A stretch of 64,000 bases of DNA, from positions 744,001-808,000 of the forward strand of contig OZ245010.1 of NCBI GenBank assembly GCA_965223735.1, written 5' to 3'. Below, in pieces: positions 17,597 through 29,288 of this stretch. The notes beneath the pieces were generated by a model. The model was not told where the DNA came from. It saw only the letters and a program-made list of their open reading frames with translations, and made no database searches. This stretch comes from CAYFZO01 sp965223735. Its GTDB lineage: Bacteria > Pseudomonadota > Gammaproteobacteria > Poriferisulfidales > Oxydemutatoraceae. The position numbers and the translations under genes were made by a program. Within the stretch, counting starts at the first letter, position 1, and each line of letters starts with the position of its first letter.

Positions 17597-18427
17597 TTAT
17601 TTCTTCCTGCGCCGCACGATCATGCTGTCGGTGCGCTTGTTACTGCGGGTCCTGAATCCCTTGGTCGGTATGCCCGACGGCGAGACCGGATGGCGGCCTC
17701 CCGAGGTCTTGCCTTCGCCGCCGCCGTGCGGATGATCCACCGGGTTCATAACAACGCCGCGTACCGTCGGACGCACCCCGCGCCAGCGTTTCGCGCCGGC
17801 CTTGCCGAACTTGCGTAAACTGTGCTGGATATTGCCGACTTCACCCACCGTTGCGCGGCAATCGAGCATGACTTTGCGCGTCTCGCCCGAACGCAGCCGC
17901 AAGGTGGCGTAGTTGCCTTCGCGCGCGACATACTGCACCGAACTGCCCGCCGCGCGCGCGATCTGCGCGCCCTTGCCGGGCTTCATCTCGACACAATGAA
18001 CGGTGGTGCCGACAGGCAGGCTGCGCAGAGGCAGCGCGTTGCCGGTCTTCACCGCCACTTCGCCGCCCGACACCACAGTATCGCCGCTCTTCACGCCCTG
18101 CGGAGAAATGATGTACCGGCGCTCGCCGTCGGCGTACAGCACCAGCGCGATGTTGGCGCTGCGGTTCGGGTCGTACTCGATGCGCTCGACGCGCCCCTCG
18201 ACACCGTCCTTGTCGCGCTTGAAATCGATCACCCGGTAACGCCGCTTGTGACCGCCGCCGACGTGGCGGGTGGTGATGCGCCCGGCGTTGTTGCGCCCGC
18301 CCGACTTCTTCTTGCCCGAAACCAGAGGCGAGAACGGCTTGCCCTTATACAGCGACTTGTCCACCACCTTGACGGCAAAGCGCCGCCCCGGGGAAGTGGG
18401 TTTTAACTTGACGACCGCCGAAGCCAT
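17597..18427 (-). CDS. rplB: 50S ribosomal protein L2
   Basis: 23S rRNA-binding protein needed for the peptidyl-transferase centre, 276 residues. The OB-fold domain is followed by the SH3-like domain and the invariant loop RGVVMNPVDHPHGGGEGKTSGGRHPVSP, which contains the histidine implicated in peptidyl transfer. Confidence 0.97.
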   Translation of the reverse strand: MASAVVKLKPTSPGRRFAVKVVDKSLYKGKPFSPLVSGKKKSGGRNNAGRITTRHVGGGHKRRYRVIDFKRDKDGVEGRVERIEYDPNRSANIALVLYADGERRYIISPQGVKSGDTVVSGGEVAVKTGNALPLRSLPVGTTVHCVEMKPGKGAQIARAAGSSVQYVAREGNYATLRLRSGETRKVMLDCRATVGEVGNIQHSLRKFGKAGAKRWRGVRPTVRGVVMNPVDHPHGGGEGKTSGGRHPVSPSGIPTKGFRTRSNKRTDSMIVRRRKK

Positions 18428-18439
18428 GCCATACTCCCG

Positions 18440-18736
18440 TCAGTCGGTGCCGCCGAGTTGAATGTCGTCGCCTTCCGCGAGCGCGACGTAGGCCTTCTTC
18501 CAGTCCTTGCGCCGCCCGCGACGCCGGCCGAGGCCCTTCTTCTTGCCTTTCATGTTGACGACGCCCACGTCCACGACCTTGACTTCAAACAGCCACTCGA
18601 TCGCGGCGCGCACTTCCCGTTTGGTCGCATCCGGCGCGACCTTGAAGACGTGCCGCCGGGCGCTGTCGGCGAGACGCGTGGCCTTCTCCGATACATGCGG
18701 CGCGATCAGCACCCGCGACAGGCGGTCGTGGTTCAC
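18440..18736 (-). CDS. rplW: 50S ribosomal protein L23
   Basis: Exit-site docking protein for trigger factor and SRP, 98 residues. Core segments are VLIAPHVSEKATRLAD and the rRNA-binding loop MKGKKKGLGRRRGRRKDWKKAYVAL. It overlaps the rplD end by 4 bp. Confidence 0.96.
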   Translation of the reverse strand: MNHDRLSRVLIAPHVSEKATRLADSARRHVFKVAPDATKREVRAAIEWLFEVKVVDVGVVNMKGKKKGLGRRRGRRKDWKKAYVALAEGDDIQLGGTD

Positions 18737-19338
18737 GCCAGCCGCCCTTCGAGTTGTACGACCGCGCTTTTGGTCAACAGCACCTTGTCAAAGCGCAGCA
18801 CATTCACCGGGTCGAGGTTGCCCGCTTCAAGCACGCCGACCGTCGGCAGGTTATTACTCGCCAGCAGCAGGTTCTCGCTTGGTTCAGCGTCAACGATCAG
18901 CACCGATCCGAGCGACAGCGATTTCAACCGGGCGACGAGTTCACGGGTTTTCGGCGCCGCGAGGGCCAATTCATCGACCACGACCAAGCGATCGCGGCGA
19001 TTGAGTTCCGACAAGATCGAGCGCAGGGCGCTGCGGTACATCTTGCGGTTCACCTTTTGCGAGAAGCTCCGCGGAGACGCCGCAAACGCGCGACCGCCGC
19101 CGCGCCAGATCGGGCTCCTGATCGTGCCCGACCGCGCGCGTCCCGTGCCTTTCTGGCGCCACGGTTTGCGTCCGCCGCCCGACGCCTGCGCCCGCGTCTT
19201 TTGTGCCTTGGAACCGCTGCGCGCGCCCGCCAGGAACGCGGTCACCACCTGATGGACCAGCGGCTCGTTGAACGCTTGTCCGAATACGGCGTCGCCGACT
19301 TCCAGCGCGCCGCCTTGCGCTAACTTCAACTGCATCAC
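18733..19338 (-). CDS. rplD: 50S ribosomal protein L4
   Basis: Exit-tunnel protein, 201 residues; in E. coli it also represses the S10 operon. The tunnel loop is clear (AGARSGSKAQKTRAQASGGGRKPWRQKGTGRARSGTIRSPIWRGGG). It overlaps rplC by 4 bp. Confidence 0.97.
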   Translation of the reverse strand: MMQLKLAQGGALEVGDAVFGQAFNEPLVHQVVTAFLAGARSGSKAQKTRAQASGGGRKPWRQKGTGRARSGTIRSPIWRGGGRAFAASPRSFSQKVNRKMYRSALRSILSELNRRDRLVVVDELALAAPKTRELVARLKSLSLGSVLIVDAEPSENLLLASNNLPTVGVLEAGNLDPVNVLRFDKVLLTKSAVVQLEGRLA

Positions 19339-20123
19339 GACTTCTCCCCGTCCTCGACTTCAGAGGCTTTGTCTTCCTGACCCGCGTCTTGGGCGTCCTG
19401 GGCGTCCTGGCCCGCGTCACCACCTTCAACGGACGCCGGGTCGGCCTCGTGCTGATCCTCCGTCGCGGAAGCCTCCTCCGTCGGCGACACCGGCGCGAGG
19501 TGATGCACTAGGACCTCGCTGCCGCGCGCGCCCGGCACCGCACCTTCAAGCAACAGCAACTCGCGCACCTCATCGACCTTCACCACCGTCAGGTTACGCA
19601 CGGTGACGCGCCTGTCGCCGAGGTGCCCCGCCATCTTCTTGCCCTTGAACACCTTGCCCGGCGTCTGGCACTGGCCGATCGAGCCGCCCGTCCGGTGCGA
19701 CAGTGAGTTGCCGTGCGTCGCGTCCTGGCTTTTGAAATGGTGGCGCTTGATCACGCCGGCGAACCCTTTGCCTTTGCTGACACCGACCACGTTGACTTTT
19801 TCCCCCGCGCTGAATGACGTCACTCCCACCCGGTCGCCGCAGTTCCTCAACTCTTCCTCGGCAATGCGGAACTCGCGCACGAAGCGTCCCACCTCGACCC
19901 CCGCCTTTTTGAAATGCCCCGCCATCGGCTTGCGCACCCGCGACGACTTGCACTCCCCCATCGCCACCTGTAGCGCAAAATAGCCGTCGACGTCCGGCGT
20001 CTTGACCTGTGTCACGCGGTTGGCCGGCGCGTGCACAACCGTCACCGGCACCGAAGCGCCCGCCTCGGTAAATACACGGGTCATGCCCATTTTTTTCCCT
20101 ATCACGCCGATCGGCATCGTCAA
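19335..20123 (-). CDS. rplC: 50S ribosomal protein L3 with acidic C-terminal tail
   Basis: Assembly-initiating protein near the peptidyl-transferase centre. Residues 1 to about 212 are a normal L3, including GVSKGKGFAGVIKRHHFKSQDATHGNSLSHR and GQCQTPGKVFKGKKMAGHLG. A further 50 residues follow, from about SPTEEASATED to SEVEDGEKS, rich in Asp, Glu, Ala and Gln and containing a DAQDAQDAGQ repeat encoded by a near-perfect 9-bp DNA repeat. Such an acidic tail is unusual on an rRNA-binding protein. The reading frame is open and still overlaps the rplD start by 4 bp, so it is not an annotation artefact. Confidence 0.95.
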   Translation of the reverse strand: MTMPIGVIGKKMGMTRVFTEAGASVPVTVVHAPANRVTQVKTPDVDGYFALQVAMGECKSSRVRKPMAGHFKKAGVEVGRFVREFRIAEEELRNCGDRVGVTSFSAGEKVNVVGVSKGKGFAGVIKRHHFKSQDATHGNSLSHRTGGSIGQCQTPGKVFKGKKMAGHLGDRRVTVRNLTVVKVDEVRELLLLEGAVPGARGSEVLVHHLAPVSPTEEASATEDQHEADPASVEGGDAGQDAQDAQDAGQEDKASEVEDGEKS

Positions 20124-20127
20124 TTCC

Positions 20128-20454
20128 TCAATTCAATTTGATCTGAACGTCCACGCCCGCGGCGAGATCGAGTTTCATCAGCGCATCCACCGTTTTCTCG
20201 GTCGGGTCGAGAATATCCATCAGCCGCTTGTAGGTGCGCATTTCATATTGGTCGCGCGCGTCTTTATCAACGTGCGGGGAAACCAGTATGGTGAAGCGCT
20301 CGATCTTGGTCGGCAAAGGCACCGGCCCCCGGACACGCGCGCCGGTGCGCTTGGCGGTCACGACAATCTCACTCGCGGACTTGTCGATCAGCCTGTGGTC
20401 GAACGCCTTGAGACGGATCCTGATGCGCTGCCCGCTTTGCACGTTCATGGCCAT
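20128..20454 (-). CDS. rpsJ: 30S ribosomal protein S10
   Basis: Small-subunit head protein, also the NusE transcription-antitermination factor, 108 residues. The core RIRIRLKAFDHRLIDKSASEIVVTAKRTGARVRGPVPLPTKIE is unmistakable. The ATG at 20454 has GGAG 9 nt upstream; a second ATG two codons downstream is less well placed. It is the first gene of the S10 segment, 21 bp after tuf. Confidence 0.96.
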   Translation of the reverse strand: MAMNVQSGQRIRIRLKAFDHRLIDKSASEIVVTAKRTGARVRGPVPLPTKIERFTILVSPHVDKDARDQYEMRTYKRLMDILDPTEKTVDALMKLDLAAGVDVQIKLN

Positions 20455-20475
20455 ATCCGGTTGCTCCAGGCGCCG

Positions 20476-21666
<1,191 letters not shown>

Positions 21667-21675
21667 AGGATTCTC

Positions 21676-23787
<2,112 letters not shown>

Positions 23788-23814
23788 TCGTCTTTTCTCC
23801 GGCTCCCGAGGCGC

Positions 23815-24291
23815 TCACCAGCGGTAATGCGAAAAGGCCTTGTTGGCCTCCGCCATCTTGGTCGTGTCTTCGCGGCGCTTGACCGCCGCACCCTTGCCTT
23901 CAAAGGCGTCCATCAACTCGGCGGCGAGTTTGTCGCCCATCGAACGGTCGCGGCGCTTGCGCGCCGCCCCGATGACCCAGCGCATCGCAAGCGTCATCTG
24001 CCGGGCCGGGCGGACTTCGACCGGCACCTGATAGGTCGCGCCGCCGACACGCCGCGATTTCACCTCGACCCGCGGCTTGACGTTATCCAGCGCGGTCTTG
24101 AAGATCTCGACCACTTTCCGGGCGTCTTTCCCCTTCTCGAGCATTCGGTCAAACGCACCGTAGATGGTCTTCTCGGCGATTGACTTTTTGCCCCGCTTCA
24201 TCACGATGTTGATGAACTTGGCGACAGTGACATCACGGTACTTGGGGTCGGGCAGGATCTCGCGCCTGGAGACTTCTCTGCGACGTGACAT
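23815..24291 (-). CDS. rpsG: 30S ribosomal protein S7
   Basis: Head-domain 16S rRNA-binding protein; in E. coli it represses the str operon. The chosen start MSRRREVSRREILPDPKY gives 158 residues, the normal size, and has AGGAG upstream; an in-frame extension to 24324 would add 11 residues not found in S7. Core: KSIAEKTIYGAFDRMLEKG and RVGGATYQVPVEVRPARQMTLAMRW. Confidence 0.96.
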   Translation of the reverse strand: MSRRREVSRREILPDPKYRDVTVAKFINIVMKRGKKSIAEKTIYGAFDRMLEKGKDARKVVEIFKTALDNVKPRVEVKSRRVGGATYQVPVEVRPARQMTLAMRWVIGAARKRRDRSMGDKLAAELMDAFEGKGAAVKRREDTTKMAEANKAFSHYRW

Positions 24292-24320
24292 GACGGTAAC
24301 AACTCCTGCCGATACCCGGA

Positions 24321-24695
24321 TCAAGCGCCGGCGCGCTTGGTGCCGTACTTGGAGCGCCCCTGCTTACGGTCGGACACGCCCTGCGTGTCGAGACTGCCAC
24401 GCACCGTGTGATAACGCACTCCCGGCAGATCCTTCACGCGCCCGCCGCGTATCAGAACTACGGAATGTTCCTGAAGGTTATGGCCTTCGCCGCCGATGTA
24501 AGTCGTAACTTCGTAACTGTTGGTCAACCGCACGCGGGCAACTTTGCGCAGAGCCGAATTCGGCTTTTTCGGCGTGGTGGTATAGACGCGCGTACACACT
24601 CCCCGCTTCTGCGGGCAGGATTCGAGTGCCGGCACATTGCTTTTCGCCGTCTTGCGCTTTCTTGGTTTGCGCACCAATTGATTGATCGTTGCCAT
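24321..24695 (-). CDS. rpsL: 30S ribosomal protein S12
   Basis: Decoding-centre protein, 124 residues, the classic site of streptomycin-resistance mutations. It begins MATINQLVRKPRKRK and carries TTPKKPNSALRKVARVRLTN and GRVKDLPGVRYHTVRGSLDT. Both lysines linked to streptomycin response (in PKKPN and VKDLPG) are the sensitive wild-type residues. First gene of the supercluster; rpoB-rpoC are not upstream. Confidence 0.97.
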   Translation of the reverse strand: MATINQLVRKPRKRKTAKSNVPALESCPQKRGVCTRVYTTTPKKPNSALRKVARVRLTNSYEVTTYIGGEGHNLQEHSVVLIRGGRVKDLPGVRYHTVRGSLDTQGVSDRKQGRSKYGTKRAGA

Positions 24696-24781
24696 GCGAT
24701 TTCAGCCGCATTCTTACTTCCGGTTGTTCAGACAAAGAAAAGCCGACGCCCGCGGGCACCGGATTTCGGGGTTAGCCTTTA

Positions 24782-24811
24782 ATTATAAGGGGAAAAGGCC
24801 GCGCCGGTCAA
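24782..24811 (-). promoter_or_regulatory. Strong sigma-70 promoter of the ribosomal supercluster
   Basis: On the minus strand TTGACC (24811-24806) and a perfect TATAAT (24787-24782) are separated by 18 bp, 87 bp before the rpsL start. This is the best promoter match upstream of the 31-gene run. The rest of the 24696-25076 gap shows no other feature I can support. Confidence 0.75.
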
Positions 24812-25076
24812 TCTGTCCGCTGATTTCGCAATGTCCGCCGCTTCAGACCGAAACCGGGCCGAGACCACCCCGGCGCTGCCCAAAAACCACCCCGGCGCCG
24901 ACAAAATCCCTTGCCACACCTGATCTTGCGTGAAACCACCCGCCGCGCCGCCGCAACGATCAGCCCGCGGATCAGGGCGGCGCGCGCGGCGCAGCGGGGA
25001 AACGAAAACGCGCGCGGTGCGACATCCCGACATGTACAATGACAGCCCTCTCATCCGGAAAATGAGGCTCAGATCA

Positions 25077-25745
25077 ATGGATGGGGCGTTTCCCGACCTG
25101 GTTCTTCTCGATCTCGACAACACTCTGCTCACAGGCGACAGCGATTCTGAATGGGGTGCTTTTCTGTACGACATGGGCGTCGTTGAAGACGAGTACTTCC
25201 GTCGCAATGAAACCTTTTACAAGCAGTACCATGCCGGCGAGCTCGACATCAACGCCTACTTGCGATTTGCGCTGAAAGCACTTGCCTCCATACCGCCAGA
25301 ACAACTGACGGCGCTGCGGCGGGAATTCATGGCGACCCGCATCGAACCGATGATCACACCGGCGGCGCTCGCGCTGGTTGAACACCATCGGCGCGCGGGC
25401 GACCTGACCGTGATCATCACCGCGACCCACCGCTTCATCACCGAACCGATCGCCGAACGGTTCGGCATCACGCAACTGATCGCGACCGAGCCTGAATACA
25501 GGAACGGGCGCCTTACCGGGGAAATCGCGGGTACACCGTGCTTTCGCGAAGGCAAACTTAAATGCCTGCAACAGTGGCTCGATAAACAGCGCCTGGGTTA
25601 CGGCAAGACCTGGTTCTACAGCGATTCGCACAACGACCTTGCATTGCTGTCATGGGCCGACAAGCCGGTGGTGGTGGACGGCGACCCCGAGCTGCGCACA
25701 CACGCCGCCGCCAACAACTGGCGGATGATCTCACTCAGGGATTGA
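25077..25745 (+). CDS. HAD-family phosphatase (HAD-IB, SerB-like)
   Basis: A haloacid-dehalogenase-type phosphatase, about 222 residues. Motif I is LLDLDNTLLTGDSDSEW (nucleophile Asp), motif II VIITATHRF, and motif IV WFYSDSHNDLALL. This arrangement matches HAD subfamily IB, the family of phosphoserine phosphatase; the true substrate is unknown. I chose the ATG at 25077 (MDGAFPDLVLLDLDNT) because GAGG lies 9 nt upstream; in-frame ATGs at 25032 and 25062 are possible. The last 26 codons lie inside the first unit of a 217-bp tandem repeat. Confidence 0.82.
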   Translation: MDGAFPDLVLLDLDNTLLTGDSDSEWGAFLYDMGVVEDEYFRRNETFYKQYHAGELDINAYLRFALKALASIPPEQLTALRREFMATRIEPMITPAALALVEHHRRAGDLTVIITATHRFITEPIAERFGITQLIATEPEYRNGRLTGEIAGTPCFREGKLKCLQQWLDKQRLGYGKTWFYSDSHNDLALLSWADKPVVVDGDPELRTHAAANNWRMISLRD

Positions 25746-26735
25746 ACCGGCCTGGCAGCCGCGCGAACCGGCAGATGGCGCGCCGGGCGATGCCGACGCT
25801 TTACAAGGCGTAGCCGAAACTGTCGCGGAACCGGTCGGCGAACTCATCGGGCGCGGGCGATGGCTGTCGTGAGCCGACAAGCCGGTGGTGATGGACGGCG
25901 ACACCGAGTTGCGCACACACGCCGCCGCCAACAACTGGCAGATGATCTCACTCAGGGATTGAACCGGCCTGGCAGCCGCACGAACCGGCAGATGATCCGC
26001 CGGGCGACGCCGACGCCTCACAAGGCATAGCCGAAACTGTCGCGGAACCAGTCGGCAAACTCGTCGGGCGTGGGCGATGGCTGTCGTGGGCCGACAAGCC
26101 GGTGGTGGTGGACGACGACCCCGAGCTGCGCACACACGCCGCCGCCAACAACTGGCGGATGATCTCACTCAGGGATTGAACCGGCCGGGCAGCCGCACGA
26201 ACCGGCAGATGACCCGCCGGGCGATGCCGACGCTTTACAAGGCGTAGCCGAAACTGTCGCGGAACCGGTCGGCGAACTCATCGGGCGCGGGCGATGGCTG
26301 TCGTGAGCCGACAAGCCGGTGGTGATGGACGGCGACCCCGAGTTGCGCACACACGCCGCCGCCAACAACTGGCGGATGATCTCACTCAGGGATTGAACCG
26401 GCCTGGCAGCCGCACGAACCGGCAGATGATCCGCCGGGCGACGCCGACGCCTCACAAGGCATAGCCGAAACTGTCGCGGAACCGGTCGGCGAACTCGTCG
26501 GGCGCGGGCGATGGCTGTTGTGGACCGACAAGCCGGTGGTAGTGGACGGCGACGCCGAGCTGCGTACACACGCCGCCGCCAACAACTGGCGGATGATCTC
26601 ACTCAGGGATTGAACCGGCCGGGCAGCCGCACGAACCGGCAGATGACCCGCCGGGCGACGCCGGCGCCTCACAAGGCATAGCCGAAACTGTCGCGGAACC
26701 GGTCGGCGAACTCGTCGGGCGTGAACGAATGTTGC
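25650..26735. repeat. Five tandem copies of a 217-bp unit spanning two convergent gene ends
   Basis: The HAD stop codon context (CTCAGGGATTGAACCGGCC) recurs with TGA at 25743, 25960, 26177, 26394 and 26611, a period of exactly 217 bp. Each unit holds the last 80 or so bases of the HAD gene, about 70 intergenic bases, and the last 65 or so bases of the convergent PfkB-kinase gene. The first unit carries the true HAD end and the last one the true kinase end. Copies differ by scattered substitutions, so the array is not brand new. Unique sequence outside makes it a tandem duplication of the convergent junction rather than an insertion sequence. Open frames crossing the array (438-bp type) are by-products of the repeat. 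Confidence 0.93.
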
Positions 26736-27604
26736 TGCGTCCCCGCGCATTTGACCTTGATCGCCCCGATCAACGAAGCGATACGTCCCGAAGTCGGCCA
26801 GTCCATGTCATTTTGCAGGCCGTAGAGGATGCCTGCGCGGTAGGCGTCGCCACAACCGGTCGGATCCTCGACGGCGTCCGGCGGCACCGGCGGGATCTCG
26901 ATTTCCTCGCCGCCGGCATAGATCACTGAGCCTTCCTTGCCGCGCGTCACGATCAGCGCGCGTACCTGCCCGGCGAGCTTTTTGAGCGACACGCCGGTGC
27001 GTTCGACGATCATCGAGGCTTCGTAATCGTTGCACGCGAGCCAGTCCGCAGTTTCGATGAATTGCGTCAGTTCGTCGGTATTGAACATCGGCGTCCCCTG
27101 CCCGGGATCAAACAGGTACGGAATGCCGGCGTCGGCAAACTGGCGTGCGTGCGCGAGCATGCCTTCGCGCCCTTCCGGAGAAACCAGCCCGATGCACACG
27201 CCGTCGCCCGTCGGCACCCTGCCGCGATGGCAGCAGTTCATCGCGCCGGGGTGGAAAGCGGTGATCTGGTTGGCGTCGAGATCGGTGATGATAAAAGCGC
27301 TCGCGGTGAACTCGTCCTCAATCTCCATGACATACCTGCGGTCGATCGCGTTGCGGTCCATCCATTCGGCGTAACGCGCAAAATCCTTGCCGACGGTGCC
27401 CATCGGATAGACCTCGCCGCCGAGCAGCTTCAGGTTGTAGGCGATGTTGCCAGCGCAACCGCCGAAACCCTGACGCATCTGCGGCACCAGAAACGACAGA
27501 TTCAGTATGTGCAACTGCTCAGGCAGGATGTACTCTCGGAACCGGCCGTGAAACACCATGATGTTGTCAAACGCGATCGAGCCGCAGATCAATGCCGACA
27601 TCAA
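26669..27604 (-). CDS. PfkB-family sugar/adenosine kinase
   Basis: A ribokinase-fold kinase of 311 residues, closest in look to adenosine-kinase-like carbohydrate kinases. Near the N-terminus are CGSIAFDNIMVF and GGCAGNIAYNLKLLGG (substrate-binding glycine pair), and near the C-terminus VEDPTGCGDAYRAGILYGL, the PfkB signature with the catalytic aspartate. The substrate is not settled by sequence. The start has two adjacent ATGs. Its 3' end is repeated four more times downstream. Confidence 0.85.
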   Translation of the reverse strand: MMSALICGSIAFDNIMVFHGRFREYILPEQLHILNLSFLVPQMRQGFGGCAGNIAYNLKLLGGEVYPMGTVGKDFARYAEWMDRNAIDRRYVMEIEDEFTASAFIITDLDANQITAFHPGAMNCCHRGRVPTGDGVCIGLVSPEGREGMLAHARQFADAGIPYLFDPGQGTPMFNTDELTQFIETADWLACNDYEASMIVERTGVSLKKLAGQVRALIVTRGKEGSVIYAGGEEIEIPPVPPDAVEDPTGCGDAYRAGILYGLQNDMDWPTSGRIASLIGAIKVKCAGTQQHSFTPDEFADRFRDSFGYAL

Positions 27605-27638
27605 AAAACCCTCCCGACCGACTCCGCACCGGGCGCGC

Positions 27639-27824
27639 TCAGTCGTTCACCTCGACCATCTCAAAGTCGCTTTTGGGTGCCCCGCACTCGGGGCAAACCC
27701 AGTCGTCGGGAATGTCCGCCCAGCGCGTTCCGGGCGCGAGGCCGTCCTGCGGCGATCCTCGCTCCTCGTGATAGACCCAGCCGCACACCAAGCAGACATA
27801 TTTCTTGTAGGTGTTCTCGTTCAC
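27639..27824 (-). CDS. Rubredoxin
   Basis: A small iron electron-transfer protein, 61 residues. The four iron ligands are in YVCLVCGWVY and WVCPECGAPKSDF, with the usual WADIPDDWVCP before the second pair. It is divergent from thiD, an arrangement seen in other proteobacteria, and 34 bp upstream of the kinase on the same strand. Its redox partner is not in the window. Confidence 0.96.
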   Translation of the reverse strand: MNENTYKKYVCLVCGWVYHEERGSPQDGLAPGTRWADIPDDWVCPECGAPKSDFEMVEVND

Positions 27825-27882
27825 TGAATGGAGCGACTGATACTATACGGTAAACAGGCCATCTTCCCACACTTCGGCGCAG

Positions 27883-28671
27883 ATGAAAACACGGCAACCT
27901 ATTCTGCTTTGCATCGCAGGCTTTGATCCGACCGGTGGCGCGGGCCTTCAAGCCGACATCGAAACCGCCGCCGCGCTCGGCGTGCGCGCCGTGTGCGCAC
28001 AGACCTGTAACACGGTGCAGACCAACGCGGGCGTTAAAGCGGTCGTGCCGACCACACCCGCCCTGCTCGCACGCCAGACCGAATACCTGACCACTGACTT
28101 TGACATCGCCGCGGTCAAGGTCGGCCTGATCGCCTCGGCGGACAACGCCGAAGCAATCGCCGGGCCGGTCGCCGGCCTATGCCGCCCGCTGGTCACCGAC
28201 CCGGTGCTGCACGACGGCACCGGCAAGCCTTTGTGCGGCGACGGCGTCGCGCAGGCGATTCGCAAACACCTGCTGCCGCTTACGACCTGCGCCACCCCGA
28301 ACCGCGAGGAACTTGCAGCGCTCGCGCCCGAAGCCTCAACCCCGGCGGACGCCGCACAGGCTTTATTAAATGAAGGTTGCACCGCCGTATTCGTCACCGG
28401 CGAAAGCTGCGAAGAACACACACTACACCATGTACTGTACGAACTGCCCGACCGCCGCGAGACGTTCTCCTCACGCCGCCTGCCCGGTGAGTTCCACGGC
28501 AGCGGCTGTACGCTGTCGAGCGCGATCGCGACGCAACTCGCACTCGGCAAACCGCTGCGCGACGCCGTGGCGCTCGCACTGACCTTTACCGCACGCGCGC
28601 TCGAAAACGCCGCCCCGCCGGAAAACCATCGCGGCGACGCAACAGGGCGCCGACTGCCGAAAAGACTGTGA
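27883..28671 (+). CDS. thiD: Hydroxymethylpyrimidine/phosphomethylpyrimidine kinase
   Basis: Phosphorylates HMP and HMP-P in thiamine biosynthesis. The 262-residue protein has IAGFDPTGGAGLQADIET at the N-terminus, KVGLIAS and DPVLHDGTGKPL in the middle, and the ATP/anion-hole motif GEFHGSGCTLSSAIA near the end. Its stop codon overlaps the GTG start of thiE by 4 bp, so the two are probably translated together. Confidence 0.94.
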   Translation: MKTRQPILLCIAGFDPTGGAGLQADIETAAALGVRAVCAQTCNTVQTNAGVKAVVPTTPALLARQTEYLTTDFDIAAVKVGLIASADNAEAIAGPVAGLCRPLVTDPVLHDGTGKPLCGDGVAQAIRKHLLPLTTCATPNREELAALAPEASTPADAAQALLNEGCTAVFVTGESCEEHTLHHVLYELPDRRETFSSRRLPGEFHGSGCTLSSAIATQLALGKPLRDAVALALTFTARALENAAPPENHRGDATGRRLPKRL

Positions 28672-29288
28672 ACCGACCCGCCCTCAACGGCTTGTATCTG
28701 ATCGCAGGCTCGGGCCTGCCTGCAACCGACGCTGAAACCTGGCTGCCGCCCGGCGTCGCCCTGGTGCAGTACCGCAACAAAGACGCGGACAAAGCGACGC
28801 AACGACGAGAAACGACTGCGCTCGCCGCCTTGTGCCGCGAGCGCGGCGTCGGCTTTATCGTGAACGACGACATTAAACTCGCGGCGCAGACCGGTGCCGA
28901 CGGCGTGCACCTCGGCAGGGACGACCCGACACCCGCGCAGGCACGCCGCGCACTCGGCGCGGAAGCGGTGATCGGCGTCTCGTGCTACAACTCGCTCGAA
29001 CGCGCATTCAAGGCACAACGCCAAGGCGCCGACTACGTTGCCTTCGGCGCACTGTTCGCTTCCGCGACCAAGCCCGAAGCGGAACGCATCACATTGCAGA
29101 ACCTCACCGACTACAAACGCCGGCTGACCTTGCCGGTGTGCGCGATCGGCGGCATCACCCGCAGCAATCTCGGCCGCGTATTCGCAACCGGCGCCGACCT
29201 GATCGCAATCAACGCCGACATCGCCACCGCGACCAACCTTGCCGCCGCCGTCAAAGACTGCCTTGAAATGTTCAATCAGCGGGCGTGA
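28668..29288 (+). CDS. thiE: Thiamine-phosphate synthase
   Basis: Joins HMP-PP and thiazole phosphate to make thiamine phosphate; 206 residues, TIM-barrel fold. Active-site segments are VQYRNKDADKATQ, VNDDIKLAAQTGADGVHLGRDD and PVCAIGGITRSN. The start is GTG at 28668 inside the thiD stop. The 3' end overlaps the convergent folP end by 13 bp. Confidence 0.93.
   Translation: MNRPALNGLYLIAGSGLPATDAETWLPPGVALVQYRNKDADKATQRRETTALAALCRERGVGFIVNDDIKLAAQTGADGVHLGRDDPTPAQARRALGAEAVIGVSCYNSLERAFKAQRQGADYVAFGALFASATKPEAERITLQNLTDYKRRLTLPVCAIGGITRSNLGRVFATGADLIAINADIATATNLAAAVKDCLEMFNQRA

Noticed and set aside
25650..26735. Possible CRISPR array
   Set aside because: Units are 217 bp and contiguous with no unique spacers, and they contain coding gene ends.
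25731..26750. Repeated 120-145-codon minus-strand frames in the 217-bp array
   Set aside because: They arise from the tandem repeat itself; the peptide (repeated MRSSASCWRRR-type segments) has no domain and no ribosome site.
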